DNA from: a virus
Direction: 5' to 3' (one strand)
Virus record (IMG/VR): IMGVR_UViG_3300037628_000192
Span: 1 to 49,175 of that record
DNA length: 49,175 bases
The translations under genes were made by a program, and so were the position numbers. The notes beneath the pieces are model-generated. The model searched no databases. It worked only from the letters and a program-made list of their open reading frames with translations, and was not told the origin of the DNA. Each line of letters opens with the position of its first letter. The stretch's first letter is position 1. Shown here in pieces: positions 17,113 to 23,542 of this stretch.

Positions 17113-17506
17113 AGATAGCTCGTATTGGAAAGGGTATAAGGATGGTTACGAGAAGGGTGAGAAAAAGGGGTTCAAGGCTGGTTATGCTAAAGCCCTGCAG
17201 TTTGCATTGAAACGGTTAAATGAAGAGGAGGTTCCCAAGATGAATAAATCTATTCAAAATATCATTGACAGTCATGTCGGTTGGGAAGGTCATGGCTTAC
17301 CGGACGATTTGCCGGACATTGAACCGCCTGAGCCTCAAATTATTGAATGGACACCATTAACCTGTTCGATGTGTGGCCAGCCGGTAACAAAACGCGGCGT
17401 GTTCGATTGTGGGTGTTTTGATAGGTTGAAAGAAGTGAATGTATGTATGGATTATGATGAATTGTATGAAGAAAGGAGGGGAGCCGATGAAACTTCTAAC
17501 ACGTGA
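17105..17506 (+). CDS. zinc-ribbon protein with Gly-Tyr repeats
   Basis: The 133-aa protein begins with a repeat of the type GY-x3-G-x3-G (WKGYKDGYEKGEKKGFKAGY, residues 8-27), as in Yae1-like helical repeats. A Pro- and Asp-rich linker follows, then a zinc ribbon CSMCGQPV ... CGC. GAGGAGGCG is the ribosome binding site. The last 20 bases overlap the Sak4-like gene. The role is unknown; co-expression suggests a link with recombination. Confidence 0.6.
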   Translation: MNEDSSYWKGYKDGYEKGEKKGFKAGYAKALQFALKRLNEEEVPKMNKSIQNIIDSHVGWEGHGLPDDLPDIEPPEPQIIEWTPLTCSMCGQPVTKRGVFDCGCFDRLKEVNVCMDYDELYEERRGADETSNT

Positions 17507-18239
17507 TGAAATCCTGCAACCTGGCAATATGTGGATGTTATACGGTGCAACTGAGGTCGGTAAAACGACATCCATGCTTCAAACAGCAGATTGCCCTATC
17601 AAGTACATTCAAACCGAACCAAGATCATTAAAGCCATCTATAGATGCTGCAAACCGGTCAGACCTTGATCTCGATGTTGTAGTGCCTGAGAGCTTTATGG
17701 ATCTTCTTGGATATTTAAGTGACCTGACGAATTTTGAGAAATATCCAACGATTTGCTTTGACAGTTTGAGTTTCACATCCAATGTGGACCTTTCCAGTGA
17801 AATCGAGGATGAGATATTCGAGTCACTTAAAGACGACCAAAAGAAACGCAAACCATTGATAAACCGAACCAAACTGAGTCTTGAAGGTTATGGTGGGTTA
17901 TCAAGTAATTTGTTTCGGTTAACAAGGGCACTTGGCAAGATATCTCAACAAGGTAAACTGGTAATCATAACGTGCCTATTAACCTCCTCACCTTCTTGGA
18001 ACAGAGAACTTGTAGCGGCACCAGCATTAAAGGGTAAAGAATACCCAGACTCTATGCCAGGGTTCTTTGATATGATCGGCTTGGTGGAGTCGCGGGTAAA
18101 GGATGGCAAGTTTATTTATCCACCAATGGTACATTTTAAAAGCCTAGATGGAAGTTTTTTAGCAAAACACACAGGGGTATCTACAAAGACATCAGGTCCG
18201 TTAGATATCGCACGTATAATGGAAATCAACAACAAATAA
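17487..18239 (+). CDS. Sak4-like recombination ATPase (AAA_24 family)
   Basis: ATG 17487, with AAAGGAGGGG upstream, gives 250 residues. Walker A is GATEVGKT (residues 20-27) and Walker B is TICFDS (88-93). This size and layout, with the motif following MWMLY, match the AAA_24/Sak4 group of phage RecA-fold ATPases. These proteins act in single-strand annealing with a phage SSB. An SSB-like gene follows three genes later. A longer frame from 17439 lacks a ribosome binding site and was not used. Confidence 0.75.
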   Translation: MKLLTRDEILQPGNMWMLYGATEVGKTTSMLQTADCPIKYIQTEPRSLKPSIDAANRSDLDLDVVVPESFMDLLGYLSDLTNFEKYPTICFDSLSFTSNVDLSSEIEDEIFESLKDDQKKRKPLINRTKLSLEGYGGLSSNLFRLTRALGKISQQGKLVIITCLLTSSPSWNRELVAAPALKGKEYPDSMPGFFDMIGLVESRVKDGKFIYPPMVHFKSLDGSFLAKHTGVSTKTSGPLDIARIMEINNK

Positions 18240-18263
18240 ACTATCAAAGGAGGAAAGTAAAAA

Positions 18264-18500
18264 ATGGGAATAATTATTATTGAATTAGCTGGTTCATTTT
18301 GGAAAACACCAATCGGAAGATTTTCTGCTCTGCATGGAGGCCATGCCAAAGCTGTAGCTGAAAGTATTGAATGGTTATCTGCAACGGTTTTGCCTCTTGC
18401 TATTCAACAGGATCATGTATTGCACAGCCGACATGAAAGACCAGATGTAGGTTTTGGGAAACCAAAAGGAAACACTGTAGAAACCGAAAAATCAACTTAA
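18264..18500 (+). CDS. small hypothetical protein
   Basis: The 78-aa protein has AAAGGAGG ten bases before ATG 18264. It starts with a short hydrophobic strand (MGIIIIELAG), has a GGHAKAVAE segment and a His-rich middle. No family is recognised. Confidence 0.6.
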   Translation: MGIIIIELAGSFWKTPIGRFSALHGGHAKAVAESIEWLSATVLPLAIQQDHVLHSRHERPDVGFGKPKGNTVETEKST

Positions 18501-18519
18501 AAAGGAGGTAAATAAAGTG

Positions 18520-18720
18520 ATGCCAAAATGTGAATTTGGTGATTGTAAAAACTATCCAATTACTACTATGAAATTAAGCGAACATGCTATTAATATTTGC
18601 GTAGAGCACAAAATACCAGCCTATAGAATAGTGTCCGCTTTGGGCTTGGAGTTACATAGGCAGAGAGCCACAATAATCCTGGAGTATTTCAAAACCATAC
18701 AACAAGGAGGTAAGACATGA
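18520..18720 (+). CDS. small protein with N-terminal Cys pair
   Basis: ATG 18520 gives 66 residues; GTG 18517 is an alternative one codon upstream. AAGGAGGT lies ten bases before the ATG. CEFGDC at residues 4-9 and a later CVEH could bind zinc. The stop overlaps the next start (ATGA at 18717). Confidence 0.6.
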   Translation: MPKCEFGDCKNYPITTMKLSEHAINICVEHKIPAYRIVSALGLELHRQRATIILEYFKTIQQGGKT

Positions 18721-18971
18721 AAGTAGAACTCACAAAAATAGTAATAATAGATGATCCTGATACAATTTTACTAAGTAAAGTCAATAGAAACGACCCTATT
18801 TTTCTTGCCAGAAATGGTGAACTAGCCGGTATGATTGTGCAGGAAGATCACAGATGGATAGCTCGTATTGGAGGGGCAAGTGGGGTGTCAGGAGCGTGGA
18901 CAACTCTTGGAGAATGTATAAGAAGTGCTTCTGGATTTGGGTATTTAATATACGCTGGGAAAAAACAATAA
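18717..18971 (+). CDS. small hypothetical protein, beta-rich
   Basis: The 84-aa product has a mainly beta character with a Gly-rich WIARIGGASGVSGAW segment. The upstream AAGGAGGTAAGACATGA is shared almost exactly with the start at 18990. No family is recognised. Confidence 0.6.
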   Translation: MKVELTKIVIIDDPDTILLSKVNRNDPIFLARNGELAGMIVQEDHRWIARIGGASGVSGAWTTLGECIRSASGFGYLIYAGKKQ

Positions 18972-18989
18972 AATTAAAGGAGGTAAGAC

Positions 18990-19511
18990 ATGAAACTGAA
19001 CAACACAGGAGAAACATCAAAGGACATGGGGTACATTCCACCGTCACCAGGAACCTATATCTGGATGATAATGGAGGGTATTAATGTTAAATCCAAAGGG
19101 GACGGAGACGGGGTTGAAGCAAGAAGCCTGCAAGTTCCGATTGAGATTGTCCGGGTCGTTGACGGGGAGGCCAAGGAGGGGGAAAAAGCCACCTATTTCA
19201 TTAATTCAATTAACACCGCCGAAATGGGCGAGATCCGGCTGAATGAACTTTTGATCTGGACGGGGTTAATCGATGAGTTTGCTAAGCATTTTCCGGGCGA
19301 GCTTAAAGACCTGATTTGCGACGAAACATTCCAAAATAAGTTGTATCTTAAACTGTTAAACAAGACCTTTGAAGCCACCCATAACTTCCGTGAATGGGCT
19401 GGGAAGAAGTACTTTAATATCACAAACATGGGCGTTGTGGCGAAGAAGGGTGGAGCTGGAGGGGTAGCCAAAAAGGAGGTTGAGAATACTTCTGGAGGGG
19501 ATGATTGGTAA
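18990..19511 (+). CDS. single-strand DNA-binding-like protein (DUF669-type)
   Basis: The 173-aa protein has an N-terminal beta-rich domain (residues 15-90: GTYIWMIMEGINVKS, QVPIEIVRVVDGEAKEG, YFINS) and a helical segment. A Gly- and Asp-rich C-terminal tail ends GGDDW, which is acidic like many SSB tails. Order and size resemble phage DUF669/SSB-like proteins that partner with Sak-type ATPases. The first residues MKLNNTGETS recur at the starts of two unrelated genes (21270, 22335). AAGGAGGT precedes the ATG. Confidence 0.55.
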   Translation: MKLNNTGETSKDMGYIPPSPGTYIWMIMEGINVKSKGDGDGVEARSLQVPIEIVRVVDGEAKEGEKATYFINSINTAEMGEIRLNELLIWTGLIDEFAKHFPGELKDLICDETFQNKLYLKLLNKTFEATHNFREWAGKKYFNITNMGVVAKKGGAGGVAKKEVENTSGGDDW

Positions 19512-19723
19512 CTAGTTTGGTCCAGAGATGCCCGTTTCTAATCTGCCTTTTGCGCCTGCCGGGTAGGGTATTCCTATGACCGAAAGGAGAAAGGTAACTG
19601 GACCAACAACCCTCCCCATCCTCAGCAAGATCTTGCGTCTTGCCGGTGGGGAGGAAACAAACGCACTCTTCGGGTTATGGTAGGACTGAGGGGTGCGTTT
19701 CTAACCACATAAAGGATATTGTA
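19512..19723 (+). other. three-hairpin structured element (RNA or DNA)
   Basis: This 212-base gap is packed with perfect inverted repeats. H1 pairs TTGGTCCAG (19517-19525) with CTGGACCAA (19598-19606). H2 pairs CCTCCCCA (19611-19618) with TGGGGAGG (19647-19654) and holds an inner hairpin GCAAGA-TCTTGCG-TCTTGC. H3 pairs AAACGCAC (19659-19666) with GTGCGTTT (19693-19700). The hairpins follow each other without spare sequence. There is no T-tract after H3, so a plain terminator is unlikely. A small RNA, an mRNA-stabilising element or a replication structure are possible. Confidence 0.65.
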
Positions 19724-19933
19724 ATGTATGACCTGGATGAAATATCAGACGACTATGATCTTGATATTGTTATAATAAAATATGAAGGAACAAAGCGTTT
19801 AATGGATGAGCTTTCGAAGCATTTCTATCTTGACCTACTTGTAGCTTGGGGTAATAAAAACTGGTGGCCACAAAGGCTAGGAAAAAGATTCAACAACTTG
19901 TCGAGATGGCCCGTCCTTGAGGAGGAGGATTAA
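19724..19933 (+). CDS. small acidic protein
   Basis: ATG 19724, with AAAGGA seven bases upstream, gives 69 residues; a longer frame from 19640 would run through the H2 and H3 hairpins. The N-terminus is acidic (MYDLDEISDDYDLD), followed by a Trp-rich WGNKNWWPQRLGKRF segment. No family is recognised. Confidence 0.6.
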   Translation: MYDLDEISDDYDLDIVIIKYEGTKRLMDELSKHFYLDLLVAWGNKNWWPQRLGKRFNNLSRWPVLEEED

Positions 19934-19934
19934 A

Positions 19935-20207
19935 ATGATTGAATACCTGAAAATAGAGAAAGAAAAAGTGCTTGCTGCTGCTAAAGAATGTCTCGATTGG
20001 GAGAAAGGATTAAAGAAACTGTTTCCTATGGCGTTCGAAGAAAGAAAGATTGACCTTCCAAGACTTCTACAAACCTTTAAACCCTGCACGAATCAGCATT
20101 GTATCCATAATGGCAAGGGCATTAACTTGAGTATGGGGTATAATTGGAAACTTGAGACAAATGAAACAGGCGAGTGGCATTTAATCCCAAGTCGGAAGAA
20201 ACCATGA
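19935..20207 (+). CDS. small hypothetical protein, Cys pair
   Basis: ATG 19935 has GAGGAGG upstream and gives 90 residues. The N-terminal 40 residues are helical; CTNQHC later in the chain could bind a metal. The stop overlaps the start of the ERCC4 nuclease (ATGA at 20204). Confidence 0.6.
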   Translation: MIEYLKIEKEKVLAAAKECLDWEKGLKKLFPMAFEERKIDLPRLLQTFKPCTNQHCIHNGKGINLSMGYNWKLETNETGEWHLIPSRKKP

Positions 20208-20728
20208 AACTCAAACCAAACCTAAACCTAGCCCCTGCTGCACTGAAACCGTTTAAGATTCCAACAGGTCTAGTCATTATTATAGATACCCGAGAGCAGC
20301 GCCCGCTATTCTCAACACGACCTATATCCCATCTACCCCGCCTGACAACCATCAGGAAAAAGGTTGAGTTTGGGGACTATACAATTAAGGGGTTTGAAGC
20401 AGAGTTTGCAATCGAACGCAAGCAAATGTCTGATTTCTATTCATATATAGGTAAGGAGCGTAAAAAGACAGTTAAGAAGATGAACGAGTTTAAACAAATT
20501 GTAACTGCCGGTGGATTTGTCGGGCTTGTAATTGAAGCCAGTGAAGATGATGTGTTATTTGGGTATGTTATGAGTAAAGTACCACCGGAGGTTGCACGAC
20601 AGGCATTGGTGAGTTTTCGCATACGCTACGGTGTGCATGTATATTTCAATCGATCTAGGGAGTGTATCGAGAGATGGGTGTTGGATACTGCAATTAAGTT
20701 TTATAAGGTTAGAAGGGAGGTTAGGTGA
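20204..20728 (+). CDS. ERCC4-type nuclease
   Basis: ATG 20204 gives 174 residues. The ERCC4 nuclease signature is clear: IIIDTREQRP (Asp28, Arg30, Glu31), FGDYTI (Gly57-Tyr59) and AIERKQMSDFYSYI (Glu71, Arg72, Lys73). Proteins of this family cut branched or flap DNA. No helix-hairpin-helix domain is visible, so this is the catalytic domain alone. In this operon it probably processes recombination intermediates made by the Sak4-like system. It overlaps the next gene as TGATG. Confidence 0.85.
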   Translation: MKLKPNLNLAPAALKPFKIPTGLVIIIDTREQRPLFSTRPISHLPRLTTIRKKVEFGDYTIKGFEAEFAIERKQMSDFYSYIGKERKKTVKKMNEFKQIVTAGGFVGLVIEASEDDVLFGYVMSKVPPEVARQALVSFRIRYGVHVYFNRSRECIERWVLDTAIKFYKVRREVR

Positions 20729-21273
20729 TGGAAACATTTTGGGAGGCAGAAGAATGGACAAAGAAAATAACTGCTGGTTATTTTGACAAGAGTGGGCTAC
20801 GAAGAACTCGAACTTGGGAGGAAGTTTATCAAATATTCAAAGAGAGAACGGAGGAAGAAGCAAAAGAGAAGTTGACGAAGGTATTTGGGCCTGCTGGTTG
20901 CCGGTGTCCTGCGTGGGGTGTGAATAATAAAACCATTGTTTGCCAGTATTTAGACAGGGATGAGGGTTGCACCCACCCATCAAACAAGCCACCAGAGCCT
21001 GAGTGTGATCATACGGATCACTATCAAAGAATACCTGATGGATACACCAGGGAACACGAAGCTGTTGGTAACAAAGTGAGAAGCGAAATGCCTATAATGT
21101 TGTTCACTTACTGTACTGAATGTAAGGTTGTCTTATCCGTTAAAAAGCCTGAGTGCAAACATGGCTGTATTGATTTCAAGACAGATATATTTATTTCCTA
21201 TAAAGACCTTGGGGATAAGCATTGCCGGGGCTGCGGAGATAAAATTATAAGAAGGTGTGGAGATAAACTATGA
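20728..21273 (+). CDS. Cys-rich zinc-binding protein
   Basis: ATG 20728 (GTG 20725 is an alternative) has GGGAGG upstream and gives 181 residues. The N-terminal 60 residues are helical and charged. The remainder has about 14 Cys and several His in pairs: CRCPAW, CDHTDHY, CTEC, CKHGC and CRGCG. At least two zinc sites are likely. The function is unknown; it could be a nucleic-acid binding adaptor. The stop overlaps the next start (ATGA). Confidence 0.65.
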   Translation: METFWEAEEWTKKITAGYFDKSGLRRTRTWEEVYQIFKERTEEEAKEKLTKVFGPAGCRCPAWGVNNKTIVCQYLDRDEGCTHPSNKPPEPECDHTDHYQRIPDGYTREHEAVGNKVRSEMPIMLFTYCTECKVVLSVKKPECKHGCIDFKTDIFISYKDLGDKHCRGCGDKIIRRCGDKL

Positions 21274-21863
21274 AATTAAATAACACAAAGAAAACATCTG
21301 CCAACCATTCGGACAAAGACTCAGTTTACAAACAGATCGCGGCTAAATTCGGGTCGAAGATTTCTTTAATGCTGAACCTGATAAAGGGTGAGGAGCGATC
21401 CATTCGGTATAATTTTCATGGACCACCCAGGCTCGGTCGAATGGCTGGTATGATCGCTGCAAAAGTTCCAACCGTTAAAACCCTATCTGATGTGTATCGT
21501 GCTGGCTCGTATCTAGGCATATCGATAATATATCATATGCTCTTGAAGAACCCGTCTGAGGAAACTAAATGCTTTTTCGATCAGTGTATCGAATGTGAGA
21601 CAATCAGTAACCAAGTCGGGTTAATAGAGAATTGTTTATTCCTGGTCGCAGAGAATTTCTACGGGCATCAGAATGGTATAATTTCGTGGGATCAGTTACA
21701 GGAAAAGATAGATGAATTGGTGGGTCAGCTGCCGAAAAGTCTGCAGAAAATAGTCCATGAAAAGATTAATCAGATCCTAAATGGTGTGCCTCTGTTGCAA
21801 GTTTCTGATGTAAAACGTGTCGGTCGGCCACCAAAAAGACCGGGGTATGATGAAAAACAATAA
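21270..21863 (+). CDS. helical protein with AT-hook-like tail, candidate iteron-binding factor
   Basis: The 197-aa protein shares its first residues (MKLNNTKKTS) with two other genes. The body is helical (MAGMIAAKVPTVKTLSDVYR, ISNQVGLIENCLFLVAENFY). The tail VGRPPKRPGYDEKQ resembles an AT-hook (GRP core with flanking basic residues), which binds the minor groove of AT-rich DNA. The gene ends inside the first repeat of the AT-rich iteron array. A role as origin-binding or partition factor is an inference from this position. No known initiator fold was recognised. Confidence 0.6.
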   Translation: MKLNNTKKTSANHSDKDSVYKQIAAKFGSKISLMLNLIKGEERSIRYNFHGPPRLGRMAGMIAAKVPTVKTLSDVYRAGSYLGISIIYHMLLKNPSEETKCFFDQCIECETISNQVGLIENCLFLVAENFYGHQNGIISWDQLQEKIDELVGQLPKSLQKIVHEKINQILNGVPLLQVSDVKRVGRPPKRPGYDEKQ

Positions 21864-22105
21864 TATTACAATATTACAAAACAATCCTATTACCGTATTA
21901 CAATCATACAAATGTATTGTATTACACCCAAAAACTAATGGTAATACTGTAATATGTAATACAAAACAATTATATTACATTCCTTTAGGTACAATTGACA
22001 TACTGTATGAGCATTTATAAATGCTGTCCCGTATGTCTAGTATATATATATTCTTATTTATATATATAAGAGATGTAATATTGTAATATTGTAATATTGT
22101 AATAT
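21863..22105. repeat. iteron array, candidate replication origin
   Basis: The 8-mer TGTAATAT occurs eight times on either strand. Reverse copies (ATATTACA) are at 21863, 21871 and 21972. Forward copies are at 21948 and, as a perfect head-to-tail array, at 22074, 22082, 22090 and 22098. One-mismatch copies are at 21895, 21919 and 21955. The region is very AT-rich, contains a 16-bp palindrome AGCATTTATAAATGCT at 22010-22025 and an alternating TA stretch at 22040-22068. Iterons beside an AT-rich tract are the usual form of theta-type origins. No good gene is seen inside; a 56-codon frame from 21848 is made of the repeats. Confidence 0.65.
21995..22025 (+). promoter_or_regulatory. promoter-like site overlapping palindromes
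   Basis: TTGACA at 21995-22000 is followed by TATAAA after 15 bases. CATACTGTATG (21999-22009) and AGCATTTATAAATGCT (22010-22025) are perfect palindromes covering the spacer and -10 region. They could be operators for a dimeric regulator. It would drive the genes from 22135 onward. Confidence 0.4.
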
Positions 22106-22134
22106 AATTAATTGAAAAAGGGAGGGGAATTAAA

Positions 22135-22338
22135 ATGAAACCAACTGATATAGGAGATTTTATTTCAAAGGTTCTTGAGGAGATTTATTTGGGAATTAAG
22201 AAAGTGGATAAAGATTTTAATAATTCTGGTAAACCCAAACAAGTCAAGTTCATCCTGTCGGTTCAAAACGATTTGTCTCATTGTGCCAATATAATTAAAT
22301 TCACTGTACCGATTACATTCCAAAAGGAGGAAGGATGA
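22135..22338 (+). CDS. small hypothetical protein
   Basis: The 67-aa protein follows the iteron array, with GGGAGGGG ten bases before ATG 22135. It looks like a helix followed by a beta segment. The stop overlaps the next start (ATGA). No family is recognised. Confidence 0.6.
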   Translation: MKPTDIGDFISKVLEEIYLGIKKVDKDFNNSGKPKQVKFILSVQNDLSHCANIIKFTVPITFQKEEG

Positions 22339-22589
22339 AACTCCAAAATACCAAACAAACCTCAACCAGCCATTCCAGAAAACCATACCATGATATTATG
22401 GATGATATCGATGATCCAGATTTATATAATGCTGTTTTAGAATCCCGCAATTTAATGAGATGTGGAATGAACCCAGGACTGGCATTTTATAAAACCGCTA
22501 ATCGTTATTATGTAGATATTTCAGATGTAGCAAGATGGTGCGGTAAAATAGGTGAGAGAGTTAAACGATCTAAAAGGAGGGTAAGATGA
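22335..22589 (+). CDS. small protein sharing the MKLQNT-type N-terminus
   Basis: The 84-aa protein begins MKLQNTKQTSTSH, matching the starts at 18990 and 21270. A helical body and a very basic tail (RVKRSKRRVR) follow, so nucleic-acid binding is possible. AAAGGAGG precedes the start, and the stop overlaps the next gene. Confidence 0.6.
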   Translation: MKLQNTKQTSTSHSRKPYHDIMDDIDDPDLYNAVLESRNLMRCGMNPGLAFYKTANRYYVDISDVARWCGKIGERVKRSKRRVR

Positions 22590-22768
22590 AACAATATGAA
22601 TATGACATGCAGTTTTTTTACTTAGACTCAGACGAATGCCTGGAAACTATAGATAAGGAATTAGATGAAATGGGAGAGGCAGGCTGGGAGCTAAAGGCTA
22701 TCAAAGGGGCTTGTTGGGTTTTCTGCAGGGAAAGACCGGAAGAAGGTTCTTTGAATAGACTATCCTAA
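22586..22768 (+). CDS. small DUF4177-like protein
   Basis: The 60-aa protein begins with a KQYEYDMQFF strand, has a helix with EMGEAGWELKAI and ends in a CWVFCRE strand. The layout strand, helix with GWEL, strand matches the DUF4177 family, whose function is unknown. AAAAGGAGGG is upstream. Confidence 0.6.
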   Translation: MKQYEYDMQFFYLDSDECLETIDKELDEMGEAGWELKAIKGACWVFCRERPEEGSLNRLS

Positions 22769-22875
22769 GACACGTTAAATATCCACAGGAAGCACGTTTA
22801 GAGTCCGCTGGTTGAACGATATAGACTAACTGCACAGGTGAGTACCAATAATGGTTAAAAGGAAGGGGAACTCTA

Positions 22876-23070
22876 ATGATGTCGCCACGTGAAAGATACC
22901 AAAATGACCCACTTTTCCATGCGCTTGTAAATGCGCTTTATGCTGAAATAACCAAAGGAGACTTTACGCCTACAGAAATACGGCAGGCGGCATTGTTGGC
23001 TCATATTAAATACAATGAGACGCATGTTGGAATTAGGGTGTTACCGAAGGAACTTGAGGAGTGGCTATAA
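22876..23070 (+). CDS. small helical hypothetical protein
   Basis: The 64-aa product is helical throughout. The start may be ATG 22876 or 22879, with GGAAGGGG upstream. Its stop overlaps ATG 23070 of a 23-codon frame (TAATG). No family is recognised. Confidence 0.6.
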   Translation: MMSPRERYQNDPLFHALVNALYAEITKGDFTPTEIRQAALLAHIKYNETHVGIRVLPKELEEWL

Positions 23071-23141
23071 TGAACATAAACTCATTTAAAAATCTCCTCT
23101 ACGAAAAGAAGAGTACCCATGAAATTAAAACCAGTAAATGA
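23070..23141 (+). CDS. 23-aa frame echoing the helicase N-terminus
   Basis: The frame begins MNINSFKNLL, close to MNIETFKNLL at the start of the helicase gene (23543). The nucleotides TTTAAAAATCTCCTCT are identical in both. After residue 10 the similarity ends. It overlaps the next gene (23119) in another frame. It looks like a copied gene start; whether it is translated is unclear. Confidence 0.4.
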   Translation: MNINSFKNLLYEKKSTHEIKTSK

Positions 23142-23319
23142 CGGACAATGGATTTCACCTATAATGCACGGATACAAAATGCAATGTTGCGATTGTGGTT
23201 TAATTCACGAAATGGATTTTGCTGTTATTGATTCAGATGGTAATATGTTAAATGATGTTTATGTATATTTCCGAGCATACCGAAAAGACAAGAAAAAGGA
23301 AAGAAAAAAGAATGGTTAA
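23119..23319 (+). CDS. small zinc-binding-like protein
   Basis: The 66-aa protein has CCDCGLIHEMDF at residues about 23-34, a short metal-binding-like motif followed by beta strands. The C-terminus is very basic (RKDKKKERKKNG). It overlaps the next gene at 23312. Confidence 0.55.
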   Translation: MKLKPVNDGQWISPIMHGYKMQCCDCGLIHEMDFAVIDSDGNMLNDVYVYFRAYRKDKKKERKKNG

Positions 23320-23539
23320 ATTGGAAAATGGAGGTAAAATTTACGAAGGCATTCACAGGGCGTTGCGCCAAACTATTTCAACCCACGGGATCATTCATCT
23401 TGATCTTGTTGATTCTGCTACAAAACGAGTTTTTGGTGAAATTAAAAATCTTCTTCTTAATAACAAGGTCCACCTGATAAAAAGAGTTAGAAATGGTAAA
23501 GGAGGGTATAAAGAAACGGTGGAAAAACTAAGAGGCTAA
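23312..23539 (+). CDS. small hypothetical protein
   Basis: ATG 23312 has AAAGGAAAG upstream and gives 75 residues; a longer frame from 23252 has no site. The product has mixed helix and strand with a basic Gly-rich VRNGKGGYKE segment. It lies four bases before the helicase. Confidence 0.6.
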   Translation: MVKLENGGKIYEGIHRALRQTISTHGIIHLDLVDSATKRVFGEIKNLLLNNKVHLIKRVRNGKGGYKETVEKLRG

Positions 23540-23542
23540 TCC

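Noticed and set aside
21848-22020. Small frame MKNNNITILQNNPITVLQ within the iteron region
   Set aside because: The protein sequence is a by-product of ATATTACA-type repeats and lacks a good ribosome binding site; the DNA repeats explain it better.
22074-22105. CRISPR-like array
   Set aside because: The repeats are 8 bases in direct tandem without spacers, so they are iterons, not CRISPR.
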